Shown: positions 34,794-47,874, counted from the first letter of the stretch. The stretch: DNA of 64,000 bases from Cladopsammia gracilis (GCA_022457155.1 JAJGOT010000137.1:554501-618500), one strand, 5' to 3'. Program-made: numbers and translations. The notes: generated by a model from the letters alone, not told the origin.

Positions 34794-37700
34794 GTAAGTG
34801 ATTAATATATTCCTGTTTCATTTATAAAAGCTGTAGAATAATGGTTTCTACTTCACTGTAAAACTATGAAAGCCATCAATCTGCAGAATATGTCACCCAA
34901 ACTGACATTACAGCTGCCCTAGCTGTTTAGTTAGTTCATGTAAAAACATTGAGGATGAAATAGAAACCTGAACAAAATCAACAGTCACTGAGTAATTGAA
35001 AGGGTCAGAGCATAACCATACTATATGTCAAATTTTAGGACTTTTTAATTTTTTTACACTTAGTTTGCCTCATTTTTGGCATGTGACCTACAAATTAATT
35101 GCAAAACATCGTTCAGAATTTTTTCATGCTGTTTTTTTCCATCGTTTTAGAGAAATAATGTATGCAAAAAAAGAAAATCAATAAACCGACTCCAATCCCT
35201 GTCTCCTGTTGAATCCTGTTTCAGAAAATGAATCAAAAAGTTTAACCGAATTTCTCGATTTTATGCTGATGTTTTTCACTTCAGATGGCAATGCACGTTT
35301 GAGCCCGTACTGCTAAATCCTGCTCAAGAAAAATAAATCCCAAAGTTTATTCCCTCAAAATCCCTTTATTTTTATCACCAATAGCCAGCCACTTAGATTC
35401 GGGCCATCTCCCTTATGCTTATAACTAGCAGTAATCACAGCTTATGGAGACGCGTTCGAAGAAATTTCCGGCGGAAATGAGCCCCTGAAGAAAACCGATA
35501 GGGGCGGCCATTTGGAAGACCGTCTACCAAAAAATCTCAAATTTTACTGCACATAAACCACAGGACAACCAACACGAAATTAGGATTGCGTTCTTCGAAC
35601 GCGACAAACATGGTCACTCTATAAAATTTTATAAAACTTTATAAAATAAACTTTTATTACAAAAAATAATGGTCACTTTATAAAATTTTATAAAATCAAT
35701 TTTACATTAATAGATCACCTTTCAAAATTTTATGAAATATATTTTACAATCAATGGTCAGTTTATAAACTTTTATAACATTTCATAAAAATTTATAACTG
35801 ACAGGCAACAGACTTTATCGAAATTTAACAATTTTTATTATGAATTTAGACTGACAGACTGAAATGACATTCACTCAGTACTCAGTCAGTCAGTACATCA
35901 TGGAATATAAGCATACTAACCAAGCAATGTAGTTCGAATTATCTCGTAAAATCCGATCGTGAAAATGCGTATAAATTTATAACTGAAAACAACCCGTACA
36001 AAACTAGAATGACAAATTTAAGCTGCAACACCTTTTAATGAAATTTCACAGAATCTTGATTAGAAGAAAAAGAAAAATGGAAAAATAAGAACACTTACCG
36101 GTAAATCAAATGCAGTCAAAACCTTTGTAAACAAGCGCTAGATTGTCTGATCACAGTAATTATTTAAACCACCAATGTCGCTTTGCAAAAAAACAACAAC
36201 AAATGCTGAACAATTATTAATTAAATTTATTTAAACTATAAAATCAACAAATCATAAAATCCAAATTTGTACTCGCCTTTTCGAGGAATAACATTGGCCT
36301 TTAATTTTACGGCTGATTTCTCTATCCACTTAGTTTAATCCCTCTTTCTTCATTGAGTCTTTTTGATAACTCGTTGAAGCGTTAAGATCTTTAGCGTGTT
36401 TTCGGATCTTTGTCAGCCAATGTCTGCCATGCATGGTGAAACTTTGCTGGTTTTCTTCCCGATCTGTAATCATTGTTTTCTTCATTTTTGTCATTAAACA
36501 TTTTATCTAGCTAATGAAATTCGCTTTCGCTTTGGTAGCTTTCGTCTGGGTCCATATTTGATGAGAAAATTCAATAATACCGGGGCTCACAAGCTTAAAA
36601 CAATGGAGTCACAAATTATCATGATTATCAATCAGGCAACTACACAACCTGCTGGGCAGAATCATTGAGTGAGCGGGCAAGATGGAAAATTTCCGCCCAC
36701 TCCCGGAACCAATTATATTGCAGGATTCGCAGAATTCCGCCCGCTCGCGCTCTAAGAAAAAAATAACAAGCAAGTATGATAACCGCAAGTGGCATTACCC
36801 CTGGCTTTTGCGAAAAGTGCAGATTTTGTTCATCAAAATGAAACCCAGGAAAGCCAGAAATGACAGTGTCAGTGTGAAACAATCCTCACTTTTCCTGGCT
36901 TTTTCATGCTTTCCAAGTACAGAAAAGCCAGGATTACTCTTGGTGCTTGTGCTTATATTCAACATTTTAAGCTTGGTTCCCACTAGCGACGTAAGCGGAA
37001 TCAGAATCGTAAGAACCTTACGATCTAGTGGAAATTAAAACGACGTAAGTGGACAGAAGCGGAATCGGAAGAAAAAGGAAACCTTCTGATCCTTTCGCTT
37101 CGGATTCCGTCGAGCTTCCGATTCCGATTGCGACTCCATTTTTTAATTTACACTAGAACGTAATGATCCTTACGCTTCCGACTCCGACTCCGCTTCCGAT
37201 TATGTCTCTAGTGGGAACCAGCCCTTACAGCAATATGTAAAACAAAATAACAGCAAGTGATGAACAAATATGTTATATTTCAATTTACCCTTTGTTAGTA
37301 TTGATGAAAAATGGGAAAACACTGCAAAAATGTTAACAGAAATTCAGCAGTTATGTTAATTTTTTTTTTCATTGGTTTACATTCTTGCTGCCTAGGGAAT
37401 TTTCTCTCGGGTTTTTCAGTTTTTCCCTGCACTGAAACCAATACAACTGAATTTGATTAAGCTTTAGGTACATGTAAATCATCTTGGCATTTTGATTAAT
37501 CTGCACAGTACTTTTTAACATTATTTTTTTTAAAAAAACATAATCATTCACATCATATCAACACCTCCTTTCATTTACATGTAAATGGCCCCTTCAAATT
37601 AAATCTTTAAAATAACAACAATCCACGAATTTGCCAAAGATGTTTATGAGGGAATGTTAAATAATTACTAGTGAGTCATTTTAAAAATAAAAGCAGCAAG

Positions 37701-37982
37701 GTGAAACTACAGTTACTAGATGATACGTCAGAGGTATTTATACATACATCTTGATTGAAAAAGAAAGAAAAAAATCAAACAAAAGGGTAAAACTTATATT
37801 CGCACCCTTAAGGTAAATAAAACAATTTATAAGCCAGGAGATTTAATGCTATACATGATTACTTGTATAAGCCAGGAGCTGAGATTGACTGCTTATGCAG
37901 GTGATTACTTAGACATTTATGCACAAAAGTTGTAGATGAATGAGCTTTTTTAAATCAGAGTTGCTTAGCAATGCAATGACAT
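34794..37982. other. AT-rich intergenic or intronic DNA
   Basis: No exon is supported. At about 35605-35810 four degenerate units of a GGTCACTTTATAAAATTTTA type are tandem. 36971-37223 is a small inverted-repeat element. 37805-37840 repeats the block at 398-435. Confidence 0.4.
36971..37223. mobile_element. MITE with GGTTCCCACTAG ends
   Basis: GCTTGGTTCCCACTAG on the left and CTAGTGGGAACCAGCC on the right. The interior is rich in TTCCGATTCCG-type microrepeats. Confidence 0.7.
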
Positions 37983-40900
37983 GAGGGCCTAACATAGGGT
38001 TGGCAGGATGCGGGATAAGCCTTTTTTCACTGCCGGGATGCGGGATGAAAGAAAATTTGAAGGCGGGGTGCGGGATGGTTAGAGCTGGACGGGAAGCAGG
38101 AAGTTCGTCATTTTCATGGCGGGACGCGGGAATTCTTGATTTTCTGGGTGGGAAACGGGATGGATGACAACAATGCACTCGCCGGATATTTCACGATTCC
38201 GTGAAGGAAGACCAAGTCTGGATGTTTACATAGGTGATTTTTTTAACCGTTTTTTCTATCCTTCTTTCCTTTGAAATCATTAAAGAAGTCCTGAACTTTA
38301 TCAATCCGAATAAGCACTTGTCACGGTGTTGCAATTTTGTCTCAAAGAACCATTAAAATGCTAAAACAGGAAGTAGCAAGGGGTAACAGGCCACACAAAC
38401 AATCCCGTTGTGAAACTTATTTGACACCTTTTATATTTTTCCTCTAAGGAGTGTATCTTTAAAGGATTTGCCTTTTTTAATATATCATGGGTGGTTCTTT
38501 GTAGATTTGTCGTAGCAGTGGTTGGTTCTGCATTATGTACCGTTATGATTTTAAAATTTGTTTGAGATTTAGCACTGATGGCTGGTATTGCGTCACAAAG
38601 GGCAGAATTGCATTTTGTGTTTTCTCCTCCTGTTTAAGCGCATTTTTCCTTTTTTCGAATTTTATTTTTGATAGAGTTTTCTCTATCGGTTGTATGGAAT
38701 ATGCGGTGTGTGGAGTATGGAGTGCGGAGTGTGGAAAATGCGGGGTGTGGAAAACGAGGAGTGTGAAAAATGCGGTGTGTGGAAAATGAGGATTGCGTAT
38801 TTTTGTGGAAAAACATAAAATATAAGGCAATTTTTTCTACAAGGCAACTTTTGCAAGTTTTCAGTAAAATTCACAATCTCTAATGGGTTATTCCAGAAAA
38901 AATCCACACCCCCCGACGGATGGCAAGATTTTTTTACCCCTCCCCCCGCCCGGATTTCCTGGCCCACTAGACCCCCCCTCGCGCCTGGATTTCCAAGCCC
39001 AGAGACCCCCCCTCCTGCCCAGATTTCCAATAAATTTTTGGAAGCCCCAAATTTACAGATAATGAAAAAAAAAAATACATGTAGTTGCATCCAGGAGATC
39101 GTGTTTTTATATTTTTCTAAACTGTGGGATTAGTGCTATAAATTTAAATAAATATTGCGTGACACATCATAAAAAAAACCCCGTGATTTCAAGACAAAAT
39201 TGAATGAAATTGTGAAACTTTATGAGATGAAATGAATGAAATGTTTCTATAAATCTAGTTCCTTAAATAACTGCTTTGATTTTGGTATGTTTTAATTTTT
39301 TCCAGGCTTCACAGTTTCTTCAAAGTGTTGTGTCTCATGCAAATTTTGTGTAAAATGTAATTTGATCGCGCGTTGCTTTTCCTAAACATTTTTTCTTAAG
39401 GTCAAAACGTTTGAATGAAACTCATATTTCCTTGAATGAAAATGCCTTTCCCTTGAATAAAAGAGTTAAACACTTGTCAGAATTCAGTTATTTTCTGCTT
39501 CCGGAAGGCTTGGCGATTTATTTATGACAGTTATCCTAATTGCAGCGCCGAGCCCTTGCGTCTGCGAAATATTGTAAACATCACAAAATATTATTTAATC
39601 CAGCAACCTATTTTTATTACATCTAGTGTTTTCTAAAATTTCCGACTTTTCCTGTGAATATAGAATGCCATTCTTATCCGTAAGGATGATTCACATAATG
39701 TTTTCGCGAATCAAAAAAATCTTGGAAGCAAACAAATTCAGATAGTGTTTAATTTAATTATATTTACTAACGCGCTTTTACCGTGATTATTGGCTTCACG
39801 AAGAAAACATTCGAACAAGTTTGATCGCAATTTGCCTTTAAGTATTAAATTGGAAAGCTTCTTCCAATTATTTTATATTTCCTTCAAGGTTTAACGCATC
39901 AACTAAACAGTACACTAGGAAGAGCGGCATAAAAGTTTGGACATTTGCGTAAGCCGTATATTACGAAGCTTATATCAGATTACAGGGAACGTGCACGAAA
40001 GCAAAACGATTCTACAAATAGAAAACAATGCATGCTTGCAAAACGGTACATCTACTTTTTTTGTCAAAATCTTTTGTCTTTTTTTTAAATCGGCTGATAC
40101 TTTTCCTGATACCTTTCCCTGACAATTTGTTGCTGGCAAGAACTCGGACATGAGTTTTGTTGCAAGGTACCGAAGCACGCTTCCGGTTACGTTAACCACT
40201 GACTTTCACCATATTTGAGTTGTATTTTCTCCCTTTCATCCGGTTTATTCTCTATGAATAATGTGGAACCGACGAAGTTAAACCTTAACTTATTGTTTTG
40301 AACACAAAGTGTTCTCTTCAAAATCATTTTCATAAAATGGACCCCCGAGGAAGGATTTTTAGGTCCAGACCCCCCCTCCCGCCTGAATTTCCAGAGCCCT
40401 CAACTCCCCCTCCCGCGAGAATTTCCAGCATGCCATCCGTCGGGGGTGTGTGGATTTTTTCTGGAATAACCCAATATAAATGCCAGAATTAGTGTTGTTA
40501 TCTCAAAAGAGCTGGTATTTTCATACATGCATACAGAGAACAGCCTGATCCTCTTAACTGCAGATATTTAACAGTTATTCATTTTGAACCAAGGAAAATT
40601 TTGACCCACAACATATATAACCAACATGGCGCCGCGCCAAAAAAATACATGACTGTTACGTCAGTGAACAAGTGTCACATGACCGCTTCGCAAATTGAAA
40701 GCGAGTAAATGCTAACAAGCGGCGAGATCGAGAAGAATGTTTCCTTCAAAAGTAGTTTCCTTCAAAAATGGGTTTTAATCGGACTAGCCGAAATGGTTAT
40801 GGATTTGAACATTAGAATTGTGGAAATTATATTGCAGTTGAGGAAAGATTTGCCCGCCACGTGCACGTGCATGTGCACATGCTCCCCGAATGTCGCCATT

Positions 40901-42280
40901 TTTAAGTCGTGAATACGACTTATCGCAGTTACTGGAAAAAGTCACTCGCTCATCATAAACTTTATATTAAATTTATATTAAATTGTTGATATGTTACACT
41001 TCGGTAAGCATACATGGAGTACATGAGAGTAAACCATACGTCCATCATTACGATTCTTGTGTTTACGAATATTCGATGAGATGAAACGTCGGTTTGGGAA
41101 AATGTTGGGGTTCTTTTACTTGTTATTATTGTTTGGCAAGGATGTCTGACATTAATAATGAAGGAAAAGGTTAGTTTGTCCCGTAATTTTCATTTTCGCT
41201 AGTAAACACATTCCTTCGTGTGAGGCTGACAAACATTGCCGAGCTGAGATTGTGCAGTACGGACTGCAATTCACCTTCAAAGCATTGTTGATAAAAATCA
41301 CAGTGGATTTTACTTGCCACGTGTTTGCTATACGCTCTGGAGAATAATCCAGGACTCCCTCAGCTACGTATACACACAAAGGTTTTAGAGGTCCTTCTTC
41401 TGTTTGGTAAAAGATATTGTTACGTGGATCTGCAAGATATAAAGGGAAGTAGTCATAATATGTACAATCTAAGAGGACCTATTTTGTGTAGGGTAGGAAA
41501 AGGTCCGATGTTTGTTTCATATTCATGACTTGGCTCGCAAGGAGCCTTTGATTTTTTCTGCGACGACGGAAACAATTTTTTTTTGCATAATTCATCTTCA
41601 TTTTTTCCATATTTGGGCAAATTAACCAATAACGACTCAAGTCGATAGTGGTTGGACCAATCAGAAATCTAGAAAATCATTATCGAGAGGTAAAAATTTA
41701 CTAACTACATTTAAGTCATATTGTTATTAATAGCATTTCAGATTGGTGAAAATCCAGCACTCGTCTCTGTAAATGGACTACTCAATAAAAACAAGTCCGT
41801 TAAACGTTGGATTTTTGCGCTGAATATGCAAGAAGTTAGGATGATAATAGGTGTTCATGAAGTCAGCGCTGTAAACCATCCATGCCCCGGTACTTTGATC
41901 TCCCGTTATAACAGTCACCAATTGGAGATCACTATTTGATTTGTGATCGGAAACAGTTCCCTAACAGCGAGAGTCACCTTCAGTAATTCTTCCAAACACA
42001 CACATTTTCCATATTCCACTTTCAAGTATCATATAAAATTGCCATGAAATTGCAAATTCTCCCTAGTAACATATTCCAGACAGCCCTAATTGAAGCAGTG
42101 GTAATTAAGCAATGCACATTGCCCTGAGACGCTATGCAAACAATGTCAATGCGACTTGTCATGCAAAAAAAGTATTTTGGAAGCGGGATTGGGATGACAT
42201 GTTCAAAGCAAGCGTGATGGCGGGATGAAAGAAAAAATAGTGGCGGGAAGCGGGATTGGGAAACCCTATTTTAGACCCTC
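37983..42280 (-). mobile_element. GAGGGTC-family transposon, copy 2 (4.3 kb)
   Basis: The left end GAGGGCCTAACATAGGGTTG equals the right end of copy 1 reversed; the right end AACCCTATTTTAGACCCTC equals copy 1 left end reversed. TGACAT lies on both sides (37977-37982 and 42281-42286). The GCGGGATG-type arrays lie at 38005-38165 and 42180-42260. The GGAGTGCGGAGTGTGG microrepeat recurs at 38695-38795. A possible coding remnant at 41745-41939 (IGENPALVSVNGLL ... MQEVRMIIGVHEVSAVNH) follows an acceptor-like TTTCAG but matches nothing I know. It is interrupted by the element at 38885-40472. Confidence 0.85.
38885..40472. mobile_element. Nested element with GGGTTATTCC ends, 1.6 kb
   Basis: About 40-bp inverted ends, GGGTTATTCCAGAAAAAATC and complement, with AAT on both sides (38882-38884, 40473-40475). 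Copy 1 of the host element shows the empty equivalent near 14735. Subterminal blocks of GATTTCC and CCCCCCTC repeats are present. No transposase is recognised. Confidence 0.8.
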
Positions 42281-42790
42281 TGACATCATAAGCCATTTGT
42301 CCTCAATTTTATTCAAGTCTAGAGGTTTTCTTTCAAAATGATCCACAATAAATGTAATGATCATTGTCCATGGTATTTAATGCAATTATTCTTGGTTTAC
42401 ACATGACATCATAAATAATTCAAAAATATAAGCTAGTCCTATTCCTGCAATGCGTTTCTAACATGGTGTGTGCGTGGATGCCAGTGGTACAATCCTTCAC
42501 AAAAGTTAATTATTAATAAAAGCAGTTTAATGATGTTTTGCTTCTGGCCGATTTGTAAAGGTTTAAATATTTCACGAAATTCGTCACGCTATTTTTTTTT
42601 AATTCAGATAAGCCACGGAAACAAACAAAATAATAAACAAGTTCAAAGTTATTTTTGCATTATCTATGCTTATAAACCGATTTAATTATAGCATCATACA
42701 GTATATATAGTGAAATTAGTGATCCTTGCAGCGCGTGCTCTCAACTTACAATGTAAGCAGTTGAAAATTAACAACCTGAAAAAAAATTCA

Positions 42791-42860
42791 GGCTTGAATG
42801 TGATTCAAACCCATGACCCTTGAACCCAGTGCAATGCTCTATCCACTGAGCTATTGAGCC
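42791..42860 (-). ncRNA. tRNA-like SINE head, minus strand
   Basis: On the minus strand: GGCTCAATAGCTCAGTGG, ATAGAGCATTGCACTGG, GGGTTTGAATC, CATTCAAGCC. A- and B-box-like promoter blocks are kept. Not a functional tRNA: the anticodon arm is poorly paired. Confidence 0.55.
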
Positions 42861-43329
42861 ACATGGATAGATGGCCAATAGACCAGTTTTGAATTCGCTA
42901 TGGCCGCTGAATGAAAGCATTGAAGACGCATTTTTACAGGGTTAGCTTCAATCTGAAGTGATAAATTCACAAATTCAGGCGAGAGGATGACCTGTTCAGA
43001 GCTCTGTCTATTGTTTAATTTTGACATTTCACGCACCTTCTGCCGGTATTTGTGAATATTTTACATCAGGTCGAGTCTAACCCTGTATCAATGTGTCATT
43101 GGTGTTTGAATTCAGCGGTAATTTTAAATACAAAAATGGCTTATTGTGAGTTCGTAATATACCCGATGATATGAACATGTGAAAATCATATAATTATTTA
43201 AACTGCGGATAGACATGAGTGACATTTGTGATCGTTGCAGTGGCTCTCAACAATCCCGTCGAATCCCATTCAAGCCTATCATCGGGTATATTACCAACTC
43301 ACAGTTGACCGTCTATCCACAGGCCATGT

Positions 43330-43400
43330 GGCTTGATAGCTCAGTGGATAGAGCATTGCACTGATATCACAAGGTCATGGGTTCAAATCCCATTCAAGCC
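43330..43400 (+). ncRNA. tRNA-like SINE head, plus strand
   Basis: 71 bases. The acceptor arms GGCTTGA and TCAAGCC pair perfectly. D arm GCTC/GAGC around AGTGGATA; T-arm region GGTTCAAATCC. The anticodon loop would be CTGATAT (GAT), but its stem has two mismatches and no 3' tRNA context. Best read as the pol III promoter part of a SINE. Confidence 0.55.
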
Positions 43401-44580
43401 TGAATTTTTTTTTTCAGCTTGCTTAATTTCAACTGCTTAAGTTGAGAGCAGCTACTGCGAGGATCACAAATTTCACTCATGTCTATAAAAATCTGCAGTT
43501 TAAATATATGATTTTCATATATTCATATTCAAGTATACAATGAATGATATCTTTTGTGATGAGGTTTCTGGTGTGATAAGACTGAAGTTTTTGCTGCCGT
43601 GTTGGTGTCCCTTGAGGTTATTTGTGGGTGACCAACATTGGCCCCTCCATACATTTTTACTAAAAATATTTAATACTCGTTTGCCTTTAAAATAATTAAT
43701 AACTCTTGAACAGAATGCTATTAAGTTGTACTTCAAATTTATACCAGATGTGTACAGTATCTTCAAATCCGTAAACAGTTTGGAATCAAAATTGATTTGT
43801 GTTTTAATACTTCTTAATTTTGATATGACTCAGTTTTTTTAAAGCAATAAATTTTTAGCCGAAGTTTTTAACTGTTAATTAAAATGAAATGAATAAAAAA
43901 CAATTAAAATAAGTTGCGGCTTACTCAGTAAAATTTGGTTAACACAACAAAATAATGGGATTATTAAAGACTCTCTTGTGTGCAGGATGCAGTGTGCAAT
44001 TATACGTGGCCATATGGTTGAACACGACATCGAATTAAACTGATCTCGATCAGTTTTTCATGGTCATCCAGTCTGATTTACCAGACAGGACACAACAACA
44101 GGTTTCGCTATTAAATTCCTCTCACTTACTGAGATCATTAAGGAGCATGAATTGGCTTAGATTAAATTTCAAAGTTTGGTTGCCAGTTGCTACATGTAGT
44201 AAGTGCAAATGTGCACGAGTTCAGGAGGTGACCACACATTGAAATTCAAAAATTAAAAGTAGACTTCAGATATTGACTCATTTGAGATTTTGTAACATAC
44301 AAGAGTGAGTTAATCTGGTAACAGCAACTAATATATATTATAGTTGGTAGAAACAAAAAAATTCACTTTGCATAGTTTTCCACCTAGCAATTATATACTA
44401 CATGTACAACAACTTAAAGAGTCTGTTATTTATAGTTTTCCACCTAGCCCTTCAATTATTAAATTGAACAATAAATGAATACATATACCCCGTATATACA
44501 CATGCACATGTCTGCATTCCTTGTGTAAAAATTGATATGATAAAGTGGTAGGATTAACTTGACATACACTTTTCTTATAG

Positions 44581-44681
44581 GTTGGGTTCCATCCATACAT
44601 AGTGAGAGAAGATGGCAAAACAGCAACGAAGGTCCCTTTGGGATGATTTTAAAACATGGAAAAAGACGCCAAAAACGACAG
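44581..44681 (+). CDS. Candidate first coding exon
   Basis: Acceptor-like TTTTCTTATAG precedes 44581. ATG at 44612 in the context GAAGATGGC. It encodes MAKQQRRSLWDDFKTWKKTP, then KTT, and stops in phase 1 at a strong donor (ACAG/GTAAGAATG). The peptide is basic with tryptophans; family unknown. If joined to the acceptor at 46682 (phase 1) it would lead directly into the NLR-like exon; joining to 46623 would be out of phase. Confidence 0.5.
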
Positions 44682-44689
44682 GTAAGAAT

Positions 44690-46620
44690 GATTTATACAG
44701 TGAATGTTCTAAAAAAAGTGCGGTCATGAATCAGCCCGCCCCCTAATAAAATAATTTATAAGCAGCTGCACATGTAAAAATAAAACAGATCTCAGTATAG
44801 AATATCAAACCAGAAATAAAATAATTTAAATCACATGTTATGCAATTCACCATCAATAATTTAAAAAATACAATATTATAGTTCCCTTGTGTCATGTATA
44901 GTTATGAATATTATAATTAGTTCTGTGTTATTTGTGTTATTGAGATTTTGTTATAATGCAGGCTCTGTGGAAAACATGTGGTCCACTAGGGGAGGGTTCA
45001 TAATTTATGTAGAGGGGGGCTATGTAGATTTTAGATTTTTTTCCCTTGCAATTTTTGGAAGATCCCTATTATTTGATGTGTTTTTCCTCCCCCCCCCCCC
45101 CATTGCATATCCCACAACCGTGGACAAAATATCATGACCCCCCCCCCCTTCTCCACCACCACCATCAAACAAAACCCTGATGACATGGTGTACTAACTGG
45201 AACCAATTGGAATATAAACTTTAGAACACGGACTCTCCTCCGCAGAGGCTCCCACTGGTATCCCATTAATAAAATTTTAAATAAAAATTAATAAGCGCGT
45301 GGGAGACGATGGCAAGAGCCAAAGGCATGGTCTCCCCAGCTCCTCTCTTTCCCCATCCAATCATCCCCTGCGTGCTTCCTTTTCCCCTCTCAGCCTCTTA
45401 GTGCTAAATATGACATTGAGTAAACTGATGGTGGCGGTTTTTATTGAATCTTTTTCGATGGTCCCCCCTTATACCTTCTTTCACGTCCAGAGAAATTTTC
45501 GATAGCCTCTCCCCCTAAAACCTAACGAGAAAAAATTCTAACAACTTTTCTAGACTCGTACAGTCCAGAGGGAAAGGCATGAACGGGACTCAGGTCCCAT
45601 GCGAGGTGCCATCCCTTCCAATCCCACAACCCGCAAGGTTGACCACACCACCGGGGTCTACGTCCCCTAAAAATCAACATAACCCCTAAAAATCGACATA
45701 GCCCACCCCCTTACATAAATTATGAACCCTCCCTAGGTTTGTTCCAGTTAAAGGGAATACATTATAAATCCATAGATTTTGCAGAATGTTCACAGTCATG
45801 TGCAATACAAAATACAGAATGATTATCACCACCACAGAGAGAATGTCACTGTTTGTTGTTGCAATATTGTTTTTAATGTGAATATGACTGTCGGAGTAAA
45901 GTTAAATACCTGCAATGCCACAATTTACTGCATGTGGACAGAAGATCAGACCATTGTTTTCAAATTTCTACCAGGTAGTCATAATGATTTTGATTCCCCC
46001 CCCCCCCCCCCCCCGCCCCAGCTAAACATTAGTAAGCATAATTTGCAGTCTGATTGATTTGGTAGTCTCAGAAGTGGCCAAGGTATTGTTGCTATAGTAA
46101 CATGTATTGGTATCCTTTAATACTGCCATACGGGGACAGGGAGCGTGAAGATATCCAATTTTTTATAAGCTAACCACATCGTAACTGGACTAATAGGTGA
46201 GAAACAGTCATCAGTTGTGAATGTTTAGTTTGGTTGAAATTTGTACTAGGTAAATAAAAAAAACTTTAAGCATCTTCTATACCTCTTGGTCCTCAGTTCT
46301 TCAAGATTAAACTTTCAGCTTGGATTTTAACTTACAATGTTAACTTTTTTTGTTACAAGTACTGACATATTACCTTAGTGGCCCTTTGACATGTTTTGAA
46401 AATTTCTCGACATAATTTATGTAACAGTTTTGTTTTTGCTCAAGTTTTATTTTGTGGCATTGACTGTCTTGACTGTTTTCTCATGTGTCCTCCTCTGAGA
46501 GTTTCAATCAATTAAATTATTTAACTTTAAAATAACCACCTCGTGACCACGATTTAATAAAAAGAAAATTAATTGATGTGGGATTATTTAAATTAATTAT
46601 GTCAAGTTTAAATCGTGATC
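44690..46620. other. Intron or intergenic DNA with one weak exon candidate
   Basis: 45785-45974 lies between ATTTTGCAG and CCAG/GTAG, is open for 63 codons (phase 0 in, phase 1 out), and reads VQYKIQNDYHHHRENVTVCC ... NATIYCMWTEDQTIVFKF. I do not recognise it, and its entry phase does not fit the 44681 donor. The rest holds poly-C runs (45089, 45137, 45998) and repeat-like sequence (45240-45680). Confidence 0.3.
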
Positions 46621-46622
46621 AG

Positions 46623-47871
46623 GGTGTTCTTTTTTTTCCACAAATCTCTACATGAATATCTGGATGCGTGGTTTCTCATAGAAGAGCTGTTAAAAGTTGA
46701 CTCGATTAAAAAGATCCTCGAAATGGACGAAGATTTCAAATGTGCCTCTGAGTCATCAGGAGAAGCGGCTAGTAAGATTCTTAATCACTTGGGGATTATA
46801 GCAGAAAAGGAAGGCTTCACAGACTACAACTTCATGGAACCATCTTCACTGTGGGATTTGTCAGTTGAGCAACAAAGGTTTTTAACGCTTTGTGGACAGT
46901 GTTTCTTTTGCTGTTCGGTCGAGTGGAGACGAAAGCTCTTCCCCGCGTTTCTTTCCTCTGTACAAGGTGTCCTATTAATAAATTCCTCCCAGCTGCATAT
47001 TATTGCCAATGAAAACTTGCTGAAAACCACTGTCGGTTTTCGTTACATTTTCGTCTCTGAAGAATATAGCGAGCATACAGAAAAAGATTCTGCTGACTTA
47101 ATTACGATAGTGGAAGATTTAAATGCAGTTGTTGTTTGCTGTTCCGGGGAAAAGAAAGCATCGGAATTTCTTAAAAAGCATAAATTTCGTCCAGTAGACG
47201 AGTTTTTCTTAAAGAAACAACAAAGAACTTACCTTTATTTTAGGCGCATTAACCATCCTTTTCCCACTGAAATGATAAAGGAAGTCATAGTTGCACCGGA
47301 GTCCACCGCAACGAAGAACAGAAAACGTAATGGCGTCGAGTCGAGCGAACAGGAAAACACAACCGGTTTGCGTTTAACCAAGAACTCTGATAGCAACTCT
47401 TATTCTAATCATTGCTTGTCAATGGTTTGGTACATTACTGCTTATTTTGTGGACAGGTCAGTGTTGGAAGTTGTCACTGATGCACTGTCTCTTGTTACCG
47501 CACCACGAGTGATATCGGTTCAGGGTAAATATGGTGACGCGTGTGATGCTAAGTTGACAAAGAATCTGGTGAAAAATATAAAATTCACGAACAGACTGAA
47601 GAAATTAATACTTAGGAACATCAATTTGACAGCAAATGAAGCTGCTTTTATCGCCGAATCTTTGTATAAAGTTCCTAACTTGAGTTGGCTCGACTTGTCA
47701 TTAAACCCTCTTCTTGGTGAAGGAGTCAGTTTTATAACTGAAAACCTCAGCTCTGTTCCTGACCTGGATCAACTGGGGCTTGACGATGTTAAAATGACAA
47801 GAAAACAAGCGGATGATTTGACTGCAGCTGTTCGTAACAGCAAAATCTCTCATTTGTCCTCATCCTACCAC
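46623..47871 (+). CDS. NLR-type C-terminal and leucine-rich-repeat exon
   Basis: A long open exon of about 416 codons. It starts VFFFFHKSLHEYLDAWF, the motif that closes the NACHT region in many animal NLR proteins (FPHKxxQEYxAAxY type). A helical region follows (GQCFFCCSVEWRRKLFPAF, then VQGVLLINSSQLHII). Leucine-rich repeats of the NLR/ribonuclease-inhibitor kind come next: LKKLILRNINLTANEAAFIA, LYKVPNLSWLDLSLNPLLGE, LSSVPDLDQLGLDDVKMT. It ends in phase 0 at a consensus donor (CCAC/GTAAGT). Acceptor choice is open: GATCAG before 46623 (phase 2), or CTCATAG before 46682 (phase 1). No NACHT ATPase exon with Walker motifs is visible upstream in the window, so the gene is either a degenerate NLR or starts with a different domain. 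Such proteins are intracellular and usually act in innate sensing; that role is inference. Confidence 0.7.
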
Positions 47872-47874
47872 GTA

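Larger units (their letters stand above)
42715..43530. mobile_element. Insert with tRNA-like sequences in inverted arms
   Basis: Copy 1 of the host repeat reads straight through this point (about 1217). Both arms contain GTTGAGAGCA..., a GGCTTGAATG/CATTCAAGCC block, and a tRNA-like stretch. They face each other across 42880-43180. A further half-copy (43181-43260) repeats the right arm inverted. It looks like two tRNA-derived SINE-type units arranged head to head. Confidence 0.7.
42424..44354 (+). repeat. Dispersed repeat copy 2
   Basis: Colinear with 575-2029 apart from its own insert at about 42715-43530. It ends at the same GTAGAAAC as copy 1 and lies directly upstream of the exon at 44581. 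Confidence 0.75.

Noticed and set aside
43330..43400. Functional tRNA gene
   Set aside because: The acceptor and D arms pair but the anticodon stem does not, and a second copy lies inverted nearby in the same insert; best read as a SINE head.
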